DNA from: Galbitalea sp036271795
Lineage (GTDB): Bacteria > Actinomycetota > Actinomycetes > Actinomycetales > Microbacteriaceae
Direction of reading: 5' to 3'
Assembly: GCA_036271795.1 (NCBI GenBank)
Contig: DATAZY010000083.1
Location: 1 to 64,000 of the forward strand
DNA: 64,000 bases
The notes under the pieces were generated by a model. The model was not told the origin of the DNA, ran no database searches, and worked only from the letters and a program-made list of their open reading frames with translations. This document shows, one piece after another, positions 44,586 to 54,419 of this stretch (its first letter is position 1; each line of letters starts with the position of its first letter). The position numbers were made by a program, and so were the translations under genes.

Positions 44586-45383
44586 GTGGCACAGGCAGCG
44601 AAGGAACGCGTCCCGTTCATCGCCGGCAACTGGAAGATGAATCTTGATCACCTCCAGTCGATCGCGTTCGTCCAGAAGCTGGCGTGGAGCCTGGCCGATG
44701 CCCGGCACGACTTCAGGGCCACCGAGGTTGCCGTGTTCCCGCCGTTCACCGACCTCCGCTCGGTGCAGACTCTGATCAACGGCGACAAGCTCGACCTGGC
44801 CTACGGTGCACAGGATGTCTCTGCTCACGCGAGCGGCGCCTACACGGGTGAAGTCTCGGCCGAGTTTCTCAAGGCACTCGACGTGCACTACGTGCTCATC
44901 GGACACTCGGAGCGTAGGCAGTACCACCACGAAACGGATGAGCTGCTGGCCGAGAAAGTCGCGATCGCAATCGCGAACGGGCTGGTGCCGGTGATCTGCG
45001 TCGGTGAGACCGCTGAGGATCTCGACCTGTATGGTCCCAGTGCGGTTCCCATCCAGCAACTGCACGGTGCGCTGGCCCTGGCCGGAGGCGCGACCGACAT
45101 CGTCGTTGCGTATGAGCCGGTGTGGGCGATTGGCTCTGGCCAGGCGGCGACGCCCGAGCAGGCGGAGCAGGTCGCGGAACAGTTGCGCTACGTAGTCGCC
45201 GAGATGCTGGGCGGCGAGGCCGCCGAGGCGACCCGCATCCTCTATGGCGGCTCGGTGAAGTCATCGAACATCGCCGGCTTCCTGCGCCAGCCGAACGTCG
45301 ATGGCGCACTGGTCGGTGGCGCGAGTCTCGACATCAAGGAATTCTCGTCGATCGCGCAATTCCGCAAGCACGTCGGCACCTGA
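44586..45383 (+). CDS. tpiA: Triosephosphate isomerase
   Basis: Interconverts dihydroxyacetone phosphate and glyceraldehyde 3-phosphate. The 265-residue TIM barrel has K17 in AGNWKMN, the catalytic His in IGHSERR, the catalytic Glu in AYEPVWAIGSG and the phosphate-binding YGGSVKSSN. The GTG start at 44586 follows AAAGAGGCA; the frame is open upstream into pgk, but this start gives the correct N-terminus. Confidence 0.97.
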   Translation: MAQAAKERVPFIAGNWKMNLDHLQSIAFVQKLAWSLADARHDFRATEVAVFPPFTDLRSVQTLINGDKLDLAYGAQDVSAHASGAYTGEVSAEFLKALDVHYVLIGHSERRQYHHETDELLAEKVAIAIANGLVPVICVGETAEDLDLYGPSAVPIQQLHGALALAGGATDIVVAYEPVWAIGSGQAATPEQAEQVAEQLRYVVAEMLGGEAAEATRILYGGSVKSSNIAGFLRQPNVDGALVGGASLDIKEFSSIAQFRKHVGT

Positions 45384-45427
45384 GACGGTTTCGCTGATCG
45401 CCGCTCCTCGGCGCCGAATTGACCGTT

Positions 45428-45450
45428 TATACTTACTGAGGCCCGTCGGG
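45428..45450 (+). promoter_or_regulatory. Possible secG promoter -10 and short hairpin
   Basis: TATACT (45428-45433) is a good -10 box without a clear -35. GGCCC-GTC-GGGCC (45438-45450) forms a small hairpin right after it and would be near the 5' end of the transcript. Confidence 0.35.
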
Positions 45451-45469
45451 CCGTGGTGAAAGGTTAGTC

Positions 45470-45715
45470 GTGGCAATTCTTACCGTAATTCTGCAGGTCA
45501 TACTCGGGCTCACGAGTCTTCTCCTGACGCTGCTGATCCTGCTTCACCGCGGACGTGGTGGCGGTCTGTCCGACATGTTCGGTGGCGGTGTGACCTCGAA
45601 CCTCGGCGCATCGGGCGTCGCGGAGCGCAACCTCAACCGGATCACGGTCATCCTGATTCTGGTCTGGTTCACCTGCATCATCGTGCTCGGGCTGATCCTC
45701 AAGTTCACCGGCTGA
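45470..45715 (+). CDS. secG: Preprotein translocase subunit SecG
   Basis: Small stabilising subunit of the SecYEG channel. The 81-residue protein has two membrane helices (about 2-24 and 57-79) joined by the conserved HRGRGGGLSDMFGGG loop. GTG start with GAAAGGTTAG upstream. Its position after tpiA is conserved in actinobacteria. Confidence 0.95.
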   Translation: MAILTVILQVILGLTSLLLTLLILLHRGRGGGLSDMFGGGVTSNLGASGVAERNLNRITVILILVWFTCIIVLGLILKFTG

Positions 45716-45772
45716 TCCGTTCAGTCGCTTTCCCATACCCGAAACAGCTTTTTCTAAAGAAGAGAGTTCGAC

Positions 45773-46135
45773 GTGGCTTCAGGCGGTAGTGCAATTCGCG
45801 GTTCCCGTGTCGGAGCCGGTCCGATGGGCGAGCAGGATCGCGGCTTTCACGCCGAGCGCATCCAGGTCTCGTACTGGGATGAGCTCGGCAACGAGACGGT
45901 GCGCAACTTCGCGGCCAACCTTCCCGAGGACGAGATCCCGGACATCATCGACTCGCCGTCCACCGGCCTGCCTGCCGGTCGGGACCGCAACAACCCGCCG
46001 TCGGTGGCCAAGCTCGAGCCCTACAAGACGCATCTCGCGTACGTGAAGGAGCGTCGCACCGAGAAAGAGGCCGCGGAGCTTCTTGACGAGGCGCTTGCAC
46101 AGTTGCGCGCGCGTCGTGGCAAGGTCACGTCTTAG
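45773..46135 (+). CDS. rbpA: RNA polymerase-binding protein RbpA
   Basis: Actinobacteria-specific protein that binds RNA polymerase and principal sigma factors and stabilises the open complex. The 120-residue protein has the N-terminal GSAIRGSRVG basic tail, a core from about 30 to 75 (YWDELGNETVRNFA) and a C-terminal sigma-interacting helix. The GTG start has GAAGAGAG upstream. Its presence is a strong lineage marker. Confidence 0.95.
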   Translation: MASGGSAIRGSRVGAGPMGEQDRGFHAERIQVSYWDELGNETVRNFAANLPEDEIPDIIDSPSTGLPAGRDRNNPPSVAKLEPYKTHLAYVKERRTEKEAAELLDEALAQLRARRGKVTS

Positions 46136-46144
46136 CTCACCCGA

Positions 46145-46194
46145 GAGTGATCTAGGAAGTCAGATCGAACCCGCCGAGATCTCGGCGATCACTC
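46145..46194. terminator. Nested palindromes between convergent rbpA and pgl
   Basis: CGCCGAGATCTCGGCG (46172-46187) is a perfect palindrome, and it sits inside 8-bp arms GAGTGATC (46145-46152) and GATCACTC (46187-46194). The structure overlaps the pgl stop and could terminate from both sides, though T-tracts are lacking. Confidence 0.4.
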
Positions 46195-46980
46195 GTCCTC
46201 GGCGGTCCAGTACCGGTCGGGCGTCTTGAGGTTGTCGGGGACTTCCGCCGCGGCATCCTGGTCAACGAGGAATCTCGTGCTTTTACGTCCGTGGGCGCCC
46301 GCTGCCGGCACCTCGAACACACTCGCGTCGGCAAGGGTCAGCCCAAGCGCTGAGGCCTTGTCGGCACCGGCGAGCACCAGCCAGATCCGCTCGGATGAAT
46401 TGATCACCGGCAGCGTGAGGCTGAGGCGCTCCGGCGGGGGCTTGGGGGAGTTACGTACCGGGATGACCGTTCGCAGCTCCTCGCGGATGCCGCCGCGCTC
46501 CGGAAACAGCGACGCGATATGTCCGTCGGGCCCGACGCCAAGAAAGGTGATATCGAAGCTCGGATAGTCGGCACCGTCCGGCGCGGCGGCCTTCAGGTCT
46601 GCGGCGTAGGCGTCGGCAGCATCATCGAGCTCGAGTCCTTCGTCGGATGAGGCAAACGGATGCACACGATTCGGGTCGACCGGAATGTGCGCCAGTAGCG
46701 CATCGCGGGCCTGAGTTTCGTTGCGCTCGGCGTCGGCGTCGGGAAGCCAACGTTCGTCGCCCCACCAGAAGTTAACCTTCGACCAATCCACGCTGTCACG
46801 CTTCGCGGATGCATTGACTGCTGCCAGGGTCGCGTAACCCATTGTGCCGCCGGTCAGGACGATCGTGGCCTCGCCGCGAGCCGCGATGAACCTGCCCACT
46901 TTGCCAATGAAGCGATCCGCGAGAGTCGCTGCGAGCGCCTGCTTGTCGGCGTAGACGATGACGCGGCGCTCGATGGTCAC
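46189..46980 (-). CDS. pgl: 6-phosphogluconolactonase
   Basis: Hydrolyses 6-phosphogluconolactone, the second step of the oxidative pentose phosphate pathway. The 263-residue DevB/NagB-fold protein has the LTGGT phosphate loop, WWGDERW and FLGVGPDGHIASLFP, which holds the catalytic His. Its ATG overlaps the opcA stop by 4 nt. It is the last gene of the tkt-tal-pgi-zwf-opcA-pgl operon. Confidence 0.96.
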   Translation of the reverse strand: MTIERRVIVYADKQALAATLADRFIGKVGRFIAARGEATIVLTGGTMGYATLAAVNASAKRDSVDWSKVNFWWGDERWLPDADAERNETQARDALLAHIPVDPNRVHPFASSDEGLELDDAADAYAADLKAAAPDGADYPSFDITFLGVGPDGHIASLFPERGGIREELRTVIPVRNSPKPPPERLSLTLPVINSSERIWLVLAGADKASALGLTLADASVFEVPAAGAHGRKSTRFLVDQDAAAEVPDNLKTPDRYWTAEDE

Positions 46981-47963
46981 TTCGAAGCCGCCTTCGGCGC
47001 TGACTTGGATTTCGCCGGTACCTCCACTGATTTCTCGAGCTGCTCGACGCCACGGCGGATGACCTCCCCGAAGAGGAAGTCCGGGTCGAGTCTGCGCAGC
47101 TCCTCGGCCAGACAGTCCCGCAGACTCCTGCGGGGGAGCGAGATGTCGTGTGTCGGCTGGCCTGGCTGTTTAAGCGTTGCGATGTTCGGAATCGCGCGAG
47201 CGAGCTCGATGACACCGGATGCCCGGTGCAGGCGGACCCCGTGGATTCCGCTCGAACCGGTCGACGGGCTGATCATCTCGAGCTTGACATCGACCTGCAA
47301 CTGCTCCTGGAGCCAAGCCGCAAGAAGCACGGTGGATGGAGAGTCCGCGGCGCCATCCACCTCGACCGCGGTGATCGGTTCGTACGGCGGCTGGTCGAGC
47401 ACGGCCGCCAACTGCGCGCGCCAGAGCGTGAGGCGAGTCCAGGAAAAGTCGGTGTCGCCGGGTGCATACGTCTCGGCGATGTGGTGGAGTGCGGCGAGCG
47501 GATTGGCAGATGCCGCGGCATCCGTGATCCGCCGCTGGGCTATGCGGCCGAGTGCCGACCGGGAGGCGTTGTGTGGGCCATCCCCCGGCCACCAGACGAC
47601 AACCGGGGCATCCGGCAGGAGCAGGCCGGTAACGAGTCCCTCCTTGTCGCTCGCCGTGTCTCCGTAGGCGCGAACCACGATGACCTCACTCGCGCCAGCG
47701 TCGCCACCGACACGGATCTGTGCGTCGAGACGTGCATCGCTGTGGTTGTGGGCGTCACCACTGGTCGAGACCACGATGACGCGCATGGGATGCTCACGCG
47801 ATGCATCGTTGGCTGCCTCGATCGCCTCCTCTTCTTCGCCAAGCTTGGTGGAGATGATGAGGGTCAGAACGCGACCGAGAGCGACCGCACCGCCCTCCTC
47901 GCGAATCTTGACGAGTGTCTTCGAGACCTGGCTCGTGGTGGTGTCGGGCAGATCGATGATCAT
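46977..47963 (-). CDS. opcA: Glucose-6-phosphate dehydrogenase assembly protein OpcA
   Basis: Accessory protein needed for assembly or activity of glucose-6-phosphate dehydrogenase, first found in cyanobacteria and common in actinobacteria. It has 328 residues, with family features including PVVVWWPGD and a DSPSTVLLAAWL strand-helix. The C-terminus is Lys/Ala-rich. It overlaps zwf and pgl by 4 nt each, which suits its role with Zwf. Confidence 0.95.
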   Translation of the reverse strand: MIIDLPDTTTSQVSKTLVKIREEGGAVALGRVLTLIISTKLGEEEEAIEAANDASREHPMRVIVVSTSGDAHNHSDARLDAQIRVGGDAGASEVIVVRAYGDTASDKEGLVTGLLLPDAPVVVWWPGDGPHNASRSALGRIAQRRITDAAASANPLAALHHIAETYAPGDTDFSWTRLTLWRAQLAAVLDQPPYEPITAVEVDGAADSPSTVLLAAWLQEQLQVDVKLEMISPSTGSSGIHGVRLHRASGVIELARAIPNIATLKQPGQPTHDISLPRRSLRDCLAEELRRLDPDFLFGEVIRRGVEQLEKSVEVPAKSKSAPKAASK

Positions 47964-49501
47964 GGGCGTCTCCAGACTCGTCCGTCGCGGGCGAGAAGTT
48001 TGTCGGCAGACTCCGGGCCCCAGGTGCCGGGGCGGTACTGCTCCGGCTGGCCTTGGGTCGCCCAGAATTCCTCGATCGGATCGAGGATCTTCCAGCTGAG
48101 TTCGACTTCCTCGTGACGCGGGAACAGCGGCGGATCGCCAAGTAGGACGTCGAGGATGAGACGTTCGTACGCTTCCGGGCTCGCCTCGGTGAACGCGTGG
48201 CCGTATCCGAAGTCCATGGTCACGTCCCGCACCTGCATGCCGGCGCCGGGTACCTTGGAACCGAATCGGAGGGTGACGCCCTCATCCGGCTGCACCCGGA
48301 TCACGAGCGCGTTCTGGCCGAGCACGCCGGTCTGGCTCTCGGCAAACAGGTACTGGGGGGCACGCTTGAATACCACCGCGATTTCGGTCACTCGTCGGCC
48401 AAGACGCTTGCCCGCGCGAAGATAGAACGGCACCCCGGCCCAGCGCCGAGTACCGATGTCGAGCCGAATGGCAGCAAACGTCTCGGTCAGGGACTTGGGG
48501 TTCATCCCATCTTCCTCGAGGAAGCCGACGACCTTCTCGCCGCCCTGCCAGCCGCCAGAGTATTGTCCGCGCGCGGTAGCAAGCGCGAGATCCCTCGGCA
48601 GTCGAACGGCGGAGAGGACCTTCTCCTTCTCCGCGCGCAGGTCGGATGCGGCGAACGATACCGGCTCCTCCATCGCCGTCAGCGCAAGAAGCTGGAGCAG
48701 GTGGTTCTGGATGACGTCGCGCGCAGCACCGATCCCGTCGTAGTAGCCGGCGCGGCCGCCGACTCCGATGTCTTCCGCCATCGTGATCTGGACATGGTCG
48801 ACGTAGTTGGAGTTCCAGATCGGCTCGTACATCTCGTTTGCGAAGCGCAACGCCAGGATGTTCTGCACCGTCTCCTTGCCGAGGTAGTGGTCGATGCGGA
48901 AGACGCTGTCCGGCGGGAACACGGACTCGACGACGGCGTTGAGCTCGCGAGCGGTCTTCAGGTCGCTGCCGAACGGCTTCTCGATGACGACCCTGCGCCA
49001 CTCGTCGCCGACCTGGTCTGCGAGTCCTGAGCGCCGCAGCTGCTCGGTGACCTGCGGGAACGACTTCGGCGGGATCGACAGGTAGAAGGCGTGATTGCCC
49101 ATCGTGCCGCGGGTCTTGTCGAGTTCCGCGAGCGTTGTCTTCAGGTGGGCGAAAGCCGCGTCGTCATCGAACTCGCCCTGGACGAAGCGGATGCCCTCGG
49201 CCAGTTGCTTCCAGACATCCTCATCGAAGGGCGTGCGCGCGTACTGCTCGACGGCATCATGAACGACCTTGGCGAAGTCCTGGTCTGCCCAGTCGCGCCG
49301 GGCGAACCCGACCAGTGCAAACCCGGGTGGCAGCAGCCCCCGATTGGCGAGGTCGTACACCGCGGGCATCAGCTTCTTGCGCGCGAGGTCTCCGGTGACG
49401 CCGAAGATGATCAGCGCACTCGGTCCCGCGATCCGATTCAACCGTCGATCAGACGGCAGCCTCAGCGGATTGAAGGTTGGTGTGATCTCCACCGGTGACA
49501 T
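47960..49501 (-). CDS. zwf: Glucose-6-phosphate 1-dehydrogenase
   Basis: Entry enzyme of the oxidative pentose phosphate pathway and a main NADPH source. The 513-residue protein has the dinucleotide loop GVTGDLARKKL at 34-44 and the substrate-binding RIDHYLGKE block near residue 200. ATG 49501 is the start; a gap of only 27 nt separates it from pgi upstream. Confidence 0.97.
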   Translation of the reverse strand: MSPVEITPTFNPLRLPSDRRLNRIAGPSALIIFGVTGDLARKKLMPAVYDLANRGLLPPGFALVGFARRDWADQDFAKVVHDAVEQYARTPFDEDVWKQLAEGIRFVQGEFDDDAAFAHLKTTLAELDKTRGTMGNHAFYLSIPPKSFPQVTEQLRRSGLADQVGDEWRRVVIEKPFGSDLKTARELNAVVESVFPPDSVFRIDHYLGKETVQNILALRFANEMYEPIWNSNYVDHVQITMAEDIGVGGRAGYYDGIGAARDVIQNHLLQLLALTAMEEPVSFAASDLRAEKEKVLSAVRLPRDLALATARGQYSGGWQGGEKVVGFLEEDGMNPKSLTETFAAIRLDIGTRRWAGVPFYLRAGKRLGRRVTEIAVVFKRAPQYLFAESQTGVLGQNALVIRVQPDEGVTLRFGSKVPGAGMQVRDVTMDFGYGHAFTEASPEAYERLILDVLLGDPPLFPRHEEVELSWKILDPIEEFWATQGQPEQYRPGTWGPESADKLLARDGRVWRRP

Positions 49502-49528
49502 GCCGCTCCCTGCGAGTTGTGACGGCGC

Positions 49529-51127
49529 CTAGCGCAGCGCGCCGGCGATAACGGCGACACCCGATGCGGGGTCTGTCATGGTGAGCGTCAGCACGGGACG
49601 CCCGTGATCCGCAAGCACGCTCGCGTCTCCTGCGGCCTGGTAGGTGATGAGCTGGCCGAAGGTGAACGGACGATCCGGGATCGCCAGATCCTCCGCCGCG
49701 GTCTGCGTGATCTGCAGAAAGACGCCGACGGCCGGTCCGCCTTTGTGGAACTGGCCGGTCGAATGCAGGAATCGCGGGCCCCAGCCGAACGTGACGGGGC
49801 GCTTGGTTCGCGCGGCGACGACATCCCGAAGCTCGGCAAGTTGTGGGTGGGCGATGCGATCGACATAGGCCTGAATGGCGACGTAGCCGTCATTCGTGAC
49901 GTGCGCGAGCAGCTGCTCGACGACGGCGGCGAGATCGGATGCCCCGTCGATGACGTCCGGCGTGCCGCGAACCTCGACGGCGTCCTCGACGAATGCGGGC
50001 TTGACCGGGGCCGGAGTCTTGTCGAGGAGCGCCCGGGTCGCGATCTTCGCGGACTCGACGTCGGGCTGGTCGAAGGGGTCGATCCCGAGCAGTCGTCCAG
50101 CGACCGCAACAGCGTATTCCCAGGTCAGCATTTGCGCACCGAGCGATCCGGTGATCTCGATTTCGCCGGGGGCGACGTGGCGCTCCTCCGCAGCCGATCC
50201 GACCAGGCGGATGATCTGAACATCGTGCAGGTTCTCGGTGAGTTCCGGCGCGGTCAGGCCGAGGACGACCGGCAGGATGCCTTTGCCCTGCTTGCCAGTT
50301 GACTCGGCGATGAGCTGCTCGGCCCAGTCCGCGAATCCGACGATGTGCGTGCCGTCGGCGACGATCCCGAGCTTGTCCCTGAGCGGGTCGGTCGCGGAGA
50401 TCGCGGCGGCCAGGACGAGGCCGGGGTTCTCTTTATTGTCGGTAACCAACTCGAGGATTGTGGCTCCCGCCTCGTCGAGCAGGGCGTTAATGTCGACTCC
50501 GGCCAGGCCGGACGGGACGAGTCCAAACGCTGTTAGTGCGGAGTAACGACCGCCGACATTGGGGTCGGCGTTGAACACGTGGTAGCCATCCGCGCGAGCG
50601 GACACATCCAGTGGTGAGCCGGGGTCAGTGACCACGATGATCCGATGGGTTGGATCGATCCCAATATCTCTGAACGCCTTCTCGTAGAGACGCTTCTGGC
50701 TGTCCGTCTCGACCGTACTTCCGGACTTCGACGACACCACCAGCGCCGTGCTCGAGAGCCGATCGTTCAGGGCGTGGAGGACCTGTCCCGGCTGGGTCGA
50801 GTCGAGGACGGTCAGTTCGACGCCGTAGGTGCGAGTAATGACCTCCGGTGCGAGCGACGAGCCACCCATGCCGGCGAGCACGATGTGGTTGACGCCGTCT
50901 GCATGCAGGAGGTCGCGTAGCTCGAGAATTTCGCTGACCATCGGACGGGAGACCGAGACGGCCTCCGTCCAGCCGAGGCGCTTTGCTGCCTCGGTCGCGG
51001 CATCCGGCCCCCAGAGCGAGTCGTCGAAGTCGGCGATCCTGCTCGCGACGAGGTCGGTCACCAGAGTCGGGACGACCCGCTTGATGGCGTCCTCAGGAGC
51101 GCCGTTCGCCTTGATCCTGACAGTCAC
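49529..51127 (-). CDS. pgi: Glucose-6-phosphate isomerase
   Basis: Interconverts glucose 6-phosphate and fructose 6-phosphate. It has 532 residues with two SIS domains: GMGGSSLAPEV near residue 85, SSKSGSTVET near 130, and the C-terminal WGPRFLHSTGQFHKGGP block. The sequence resembles the Pgi half of the Tal-Pgi fusion proteins found in some bacteria. Here tal and pgi are separate genes overlapping by 4 nt. Confidence 0.94.
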   Translation of the reverse strand: MTVRIKANGAPEDAIKRVVPTLVTDLVASRIADFDDSLWGPDAATEAAKRLGWTEAVSVSRPMVSEILELRDLLHADGVNHIVLAGMGGSSLAPEVITRTYGVELTVLDSTQPGQVLHALNDRLSSTALVVSSKSGSTVETDSQKRLYEKAFRDIGIDPTHRIIVVTDPGSPLDVSARADGYHVFNADPNVGGRYSALTAFGLVPSGLAGVDINALLDEAGATILELVTDNKENPGLVLAAAISATDPLRDKLGIVADGTHIVGFADWAEQLIAESTGKQGKGILPVVLGLTAPELTENLHDVQIIRLVGSAAEERHVAPGEIEITGSLGAQMLTWEYAVAVAGRLLGIDPFDQPDVESAKIATRALLDKTPAPVKPAFVEDAVEVRGTPDVIDGASDLAAVVEQLLAHVTNDGYVAIQAYVDRIAHPQLAELRDVVAARTKRPVTFGWGPRFLHSTGQFHKGGPAVGVFLQITQTAAEDLAIPDRPFTFGQLITYQAAGDASVLADHGRPVLTLTMTDPASGVAVIAGALR

Positions 51128-52239
51128 TTTGCTGCCTCCAGTGCTGCGGAAACGGTGTCGAGCAGTTCATTCCACGAAACGATGAACTTGTCGACGCCCT
51201 CCTTCTCGAGGAGTTGGGTGACCTCGTCGTAGGAGATGCCCTGCTCGGCGATCGCATCCAGCACGGCGTTTGCCGCAGCGTAGCTGCCGGTGACATGGTC
51301 GCCGTCGATGACCCCATGATCGAAGGTGGCCTCGAGCGTCTTCTCCGGCATCGTGTTGACGACATCGGCGACGGCGAGCTCGGTCACGTACAGCGTGTCG
51401 GGCAGGCTGGGATCCTTGACTCCCGTGGATGCCCACAGCGGGCGCTGTCGGTTAGCACCGGCCGCGATGAGCGTCTTGGCTCGCTCAGACTCGAACGCGC
51501 CGACGAACACCTCGTAGGCCAGTTGGGCGTTCGCGATACCGGCCTTCGACTTCAGCGCGATCGCCTCTGGGGTGCCGAGAGCCTCGAGGCGGTTGTTGAT
51601 CTCGGTGTCGACGCGCGAGACGAAGAATGATGCGACCGAGTAAATCTTCGAAAGGTCGTGTCCCGCTGCCTTCGCCTTTTCGAGACCGGACAGGTAGGCG
51701 TTGATGACCTGACGGTGACGCTCGAGGCTGAAAATCAGCGTGACGTTGACGCTGATGCCCTCCGCGATCGTGTCGGTAATGGCGGTGAGTCCCTCAATCG
51801 TGGCCGGAATCTTGATCATCGCGTTCGGATGATCCACCTTTGCCCACAGTCGCCTGGCCTCCGCCGTTGTGCCGGCGGCGTCGTGGGCGAGACCCGGCTC
51901 GACCTCGATCGAGACGCGACCGTCCTTGCCGCCCGATGCCGCGTAGACGGGGGTGAAGATCGCGCAGGCATCCGCGACATCGCTCGTCGTGATCTGGAAA
52001 ACGGCATCCGTCACGCTCGTACCTGACTTGGCGAGAGCCGAAACGGTCGCATCGTAGGCGTCGCCCTTGGCCAGAGCTGCGGCGAAGATCGTCGGGTTGG
52101 TGGTGACTCCGACGACATTGCGGTCGTCGATGAGTTTCTGGAGGCTGCCGGAGACGATGCGCTCGCGCGACAGGTCATCCAGCCAGATGCTGACGCCGAG
52201 GGCGGACAGCTCAGCGGTGGAAGAGGTGGTGTCGGTCAT
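51124..52239 (-). CDS. tal: Transaldolase
   Basis: Transfers a three-carbon unit in the non-oxidative pentose phosphate pathway. The 371-residue TIM barrel has the Schiff-base lysine K143 in IKIPAT, GVTTNPTIF near residue 45 and SVNVTLIFS. The length is typical of the actinobacterial TalB-like group. It follows tkt after 15 bp, and its stop overlaps pgi. Confidence 0.97.
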   Translation of the reverse strand: MTDTTSSTAELSALGVSIWLDDLSRERIVSGSLQKLIDDRNVVGVTTNPTIFAAALAKGDAYDATVSALAKSGTSVTDAVFQITTSDVADACAIFTPVYAASGGKDGRVSIEVEPGLAHDAAGTTAEARRLWAKVDHPNAMIKIPATIEGLTAITDTIAEGISVNVTLIFSLERHRQVINAYLSGLEKAKAAGHDLSKIYSVASFFVSRVDTEINNRLEALGTPEAIALKSKAGIANAQLAYEVFVGAFESERAKTLIAAGANRQRPLWASTGVKDPSLPDTLYVTELAVADVVNTMPEKTLEATFDHGVIDGDHVTGSYAAANAVLDAIAEQGISYDEVTQLLEKEGVDKFIVSWNELLDTVSAALEAAK

Positions 52240-52254
52240 TTCTGTGGTCTTCTC

Positions 52255-54354
52255 TTAGCTCTGGGCCGCAGCAAGCGACTCGTGGGCGGCGGCGACTGCG
52301 TGCGCGGTCGTCAGGTGGAATTTCTCGTAGAGGGTCTTGTAGTCGGCGGATGCACCGAAGTGCTCGATCGACACACTGCGGCCGGCATCGCCGACGTAGC
52401 CGCGCCAGAACATGGCAATCCCGGCTTCGATAGAGACGCGCGCCCTGACCGCCCTGGGCAGCACCGACTCGCGATATGCCTCGCTCTGTTCCTCGAACCA
52501 CTCGAGGCACGGCGCCGAGACGACGCGGGCGTTGATGCCCTCCTTCCCGAGTTGTTCTCGCGCATCCACCGCGATCTGCACCTCGGAACCTGTCGCGATC
52601 AGGATGATGTCGGGCTTGCCGCCCGGCGCCTCCGCCAGGACATACGCACCCTTGGGCGTGTTCTTCGCCGAGGCGAAGGTGTCACCGGTCGCGTCACCGT
52701 CGCCACGCGCGAACACGGGCAGGTTTTGACGGCTCAGGGCGAGACCAGCTGGGCCGGTGCGCCGCTCGAGAATTGTCTTCCAGGCGTAACCGGTCTCGTT
52801 CGCATCCGCGGGACGGACGATGTCCATGCCAGGGATGGCCCGCAGCGTTGTGAGCTGCTCGACCGGCTGGTGGGTCGGGCCGTCCTCGCCGAGCGCGACC
52901 GAGTCATGCGTCCAGACGTAGATCGTCGGGATCTTCATCAGGGCCGCAAGCCGAACCATCGGCCGCATGTAGTCGCTGAAGATCAGGAAGGTACCGCCGA
53001 AGGGGCGGGTCTTGCCGTGCAGCACGATGCCGTTCAGGATGGCGCCCATGGCGTTCTCGCGAATGCCGAAGTGCAGCACGCGGCCGTACGGATTCCCGGC
53101 CCACTCGTGGGTCGACCATTTCTCGGGGACAAAGGATGCGCCACCCTCGATTGTCGTCAGGTTGGATTCGGCCAGGTCGGCAGATCCGCCCCACAGCTCC
53201 GGCATGATCGGTGCGATCGCGTTGATGACTTTGCCAGACGCGGCGCGAGTCGAGACGTCCTTGCCCGCCTCGAACACGGGCAGAACCTTTTCGAGGCCCT
53301 CCGGCACATCTCCGGTCTGCAGGCGATCCAAAAGCTTCTTGCGGTCGGGGTTTGCCGCGGCCCAGGCATCGAACGCCGTGTCCCATTCGGCGTGCGCCGC
53401 CTTGCCGCGGTCGAGCGCCTCGCGGGTGTGGGCGAGAACGGCGGGATCGATGTCGAAGGTCTTGTCGGGGTCAAAGTCGAGCACGCGCTTGAGCGCTGCG
53501 ACCTCGTCGGCGCCGAGGGCTGAGCCGTGAATCTTGCCGCTGTTCTGCTTGTGTGGCGACGGCCATCCGATGATCGTCTTGAGGATGATCATCGACGGCT
53601 TGTCTGTGACACCCTTCGCAGCCTCGATGGCGTCGTTCAGTTCCTGGACGTCCTCGACGTACTCGCCCGTCTTCTTCCAGTCGACGACATGCACGTCCCA
53701 GCCGAGTGCGAGGTAGCGCGCGTGCACGTCCTCGGTGAAGGCGATGTTGGTGTCATCCTCGATCGAGATCTGGTTCGAGTCGTAGATGGCGATGAGGTTG
53801 CCGAGCTCCTGGTGGCCGGCAAGTGAGGCGGCCTCGTTGGTGATGCCTTCTTCCATGTCGCCATCGCCCGCGATGACATAGATGAAGTGGTCGAACGGGC
53901 TGGTTCCTGGCTCGGCGTCCGGGTCAAACAGTCCGCGCTCGTAGCGGGCGGCGTAGGCGAATCCGACGGACGCGGCGAAGCCGGAACCCAGCGGTCCAGT
54001 AGTGATCTCGACGCCGACCGTGTGGCCGAATTCCGGGTGACCCGGAGTTTTCGAGCCCCACGTACGCAACTCCTCGAGGTCGTTCAGCTCGAGGCCGTAG
54101 CCGCCGAGATAGAGCTGGATGTACTGCGTCAGCGAGGAGTGGCCCGCCGACAGAATGAAGCGGTCGCGACCCAGCCAATGGGTGTCGCTCGGATCGGCGC
54201 GAATGATGCGCTGGAACAGCAGGTAGGCCGCAGGGGCGAGGCTCATGGCCGTTCCCGGATGACCATTGCCCACCTTCTCCACCGCATCTGCGGCAAGAAC
54301 GCGAACCGTGTCTACGGCCTTTGCGTCAATTGGATCCCACTGGAGTTGTGACAT
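52255..54354 (-). CDS. tkt: Transketolase
   Basis: Thiamine-diphosphate enzyme that moves two-carbon units between sugar phosphates. It has 699 residues: GHPGTAMSLAP near the N-terminus, the TPP/Mg motif GDGDMEEGITNEAASLAGH near 165, THDSVALGEDGPTHQPVE near 480 and a C-terminal transketolase domain. It is the first gene of the operon. The TATACT box at 54530 implies a leader of about 170 nt. Confidence 0.97.
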   Translation of the reverse strand: MSQLQWDPIDAKAVDTVRVLAADAVEKVGNGHPGTAMSLAPAAYLLFQRIIRADPSDTHWLGRDRFILSAGHSSLTQYIQLYLGGYGLELNDLEELRTWGSKTPGHPEFGHTVGVEITTGPLGSGFAASVGFAYAARYERGLFDPDAEPGTSPFDHFIYVIAGDGDMEEGITNEAASLAGHQELGNLIAIYDSNQISIEDDTNIAFTEDVHARYLALGWDVHVVDWKKTGEYVEDVQELNDAIEAAKGVTDKPSMIILKTIIGWPSPHKQNSGKIHGSALGADEVAALKRVLDFDPDKTFDIDPAVLAHTREALDRGKAAHAEWDTAFDAWAAANPDRKKLLDRLQTGDVPEGLEKVLPVFEAGKDVSTRAASGKVINAIAPIMPELWGGSADLAESNLTTIEGGASFVPEKWSTHEWAGNPYGRVLHFGIRENAMGAILNGIVLHGKTRPFGGTFLIFSDYMRPMVRLAALMKIPTIYVWTHDSVALGEDGPTHQPVEQLTTLRAIPGMDIVRPADANETGYAWKTILERRTGPAGLALSRQNLPVFARGDGDATGDTFASAKNTPKGAYVLAEAPGGKPDIILIATGSEVQIAVDAREQLGKEGINARVVSAPCLEWFEEQSEAYRESVLPRAVRARVSIEAGIAMFWRGYVGDAGRSVSIEHFGASADYKTLYEKFHLTTAHAVAAAHESLAAAQS

Positions 54355-54403
54355 TGAAGCGATGACCCTTCTAGTACGTCGGTGTCGCAGGAATTACCCC
54401 GGC

Positions 54404-54419
54404 ATCACCGTGCGGTGAT
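54404..54419. promoter_or_regulatory. Inverted repeat ATCACCG-TG-CGGTGAT in the tkt leader
   Basis: Perfect 7-bp arms with a 2-nt spacer, 50 bp upstream of the tkt start and downstream of its probable promoter. It is a candidate repressor site for the pentose-phosphate operon. Confidence 0.35.
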
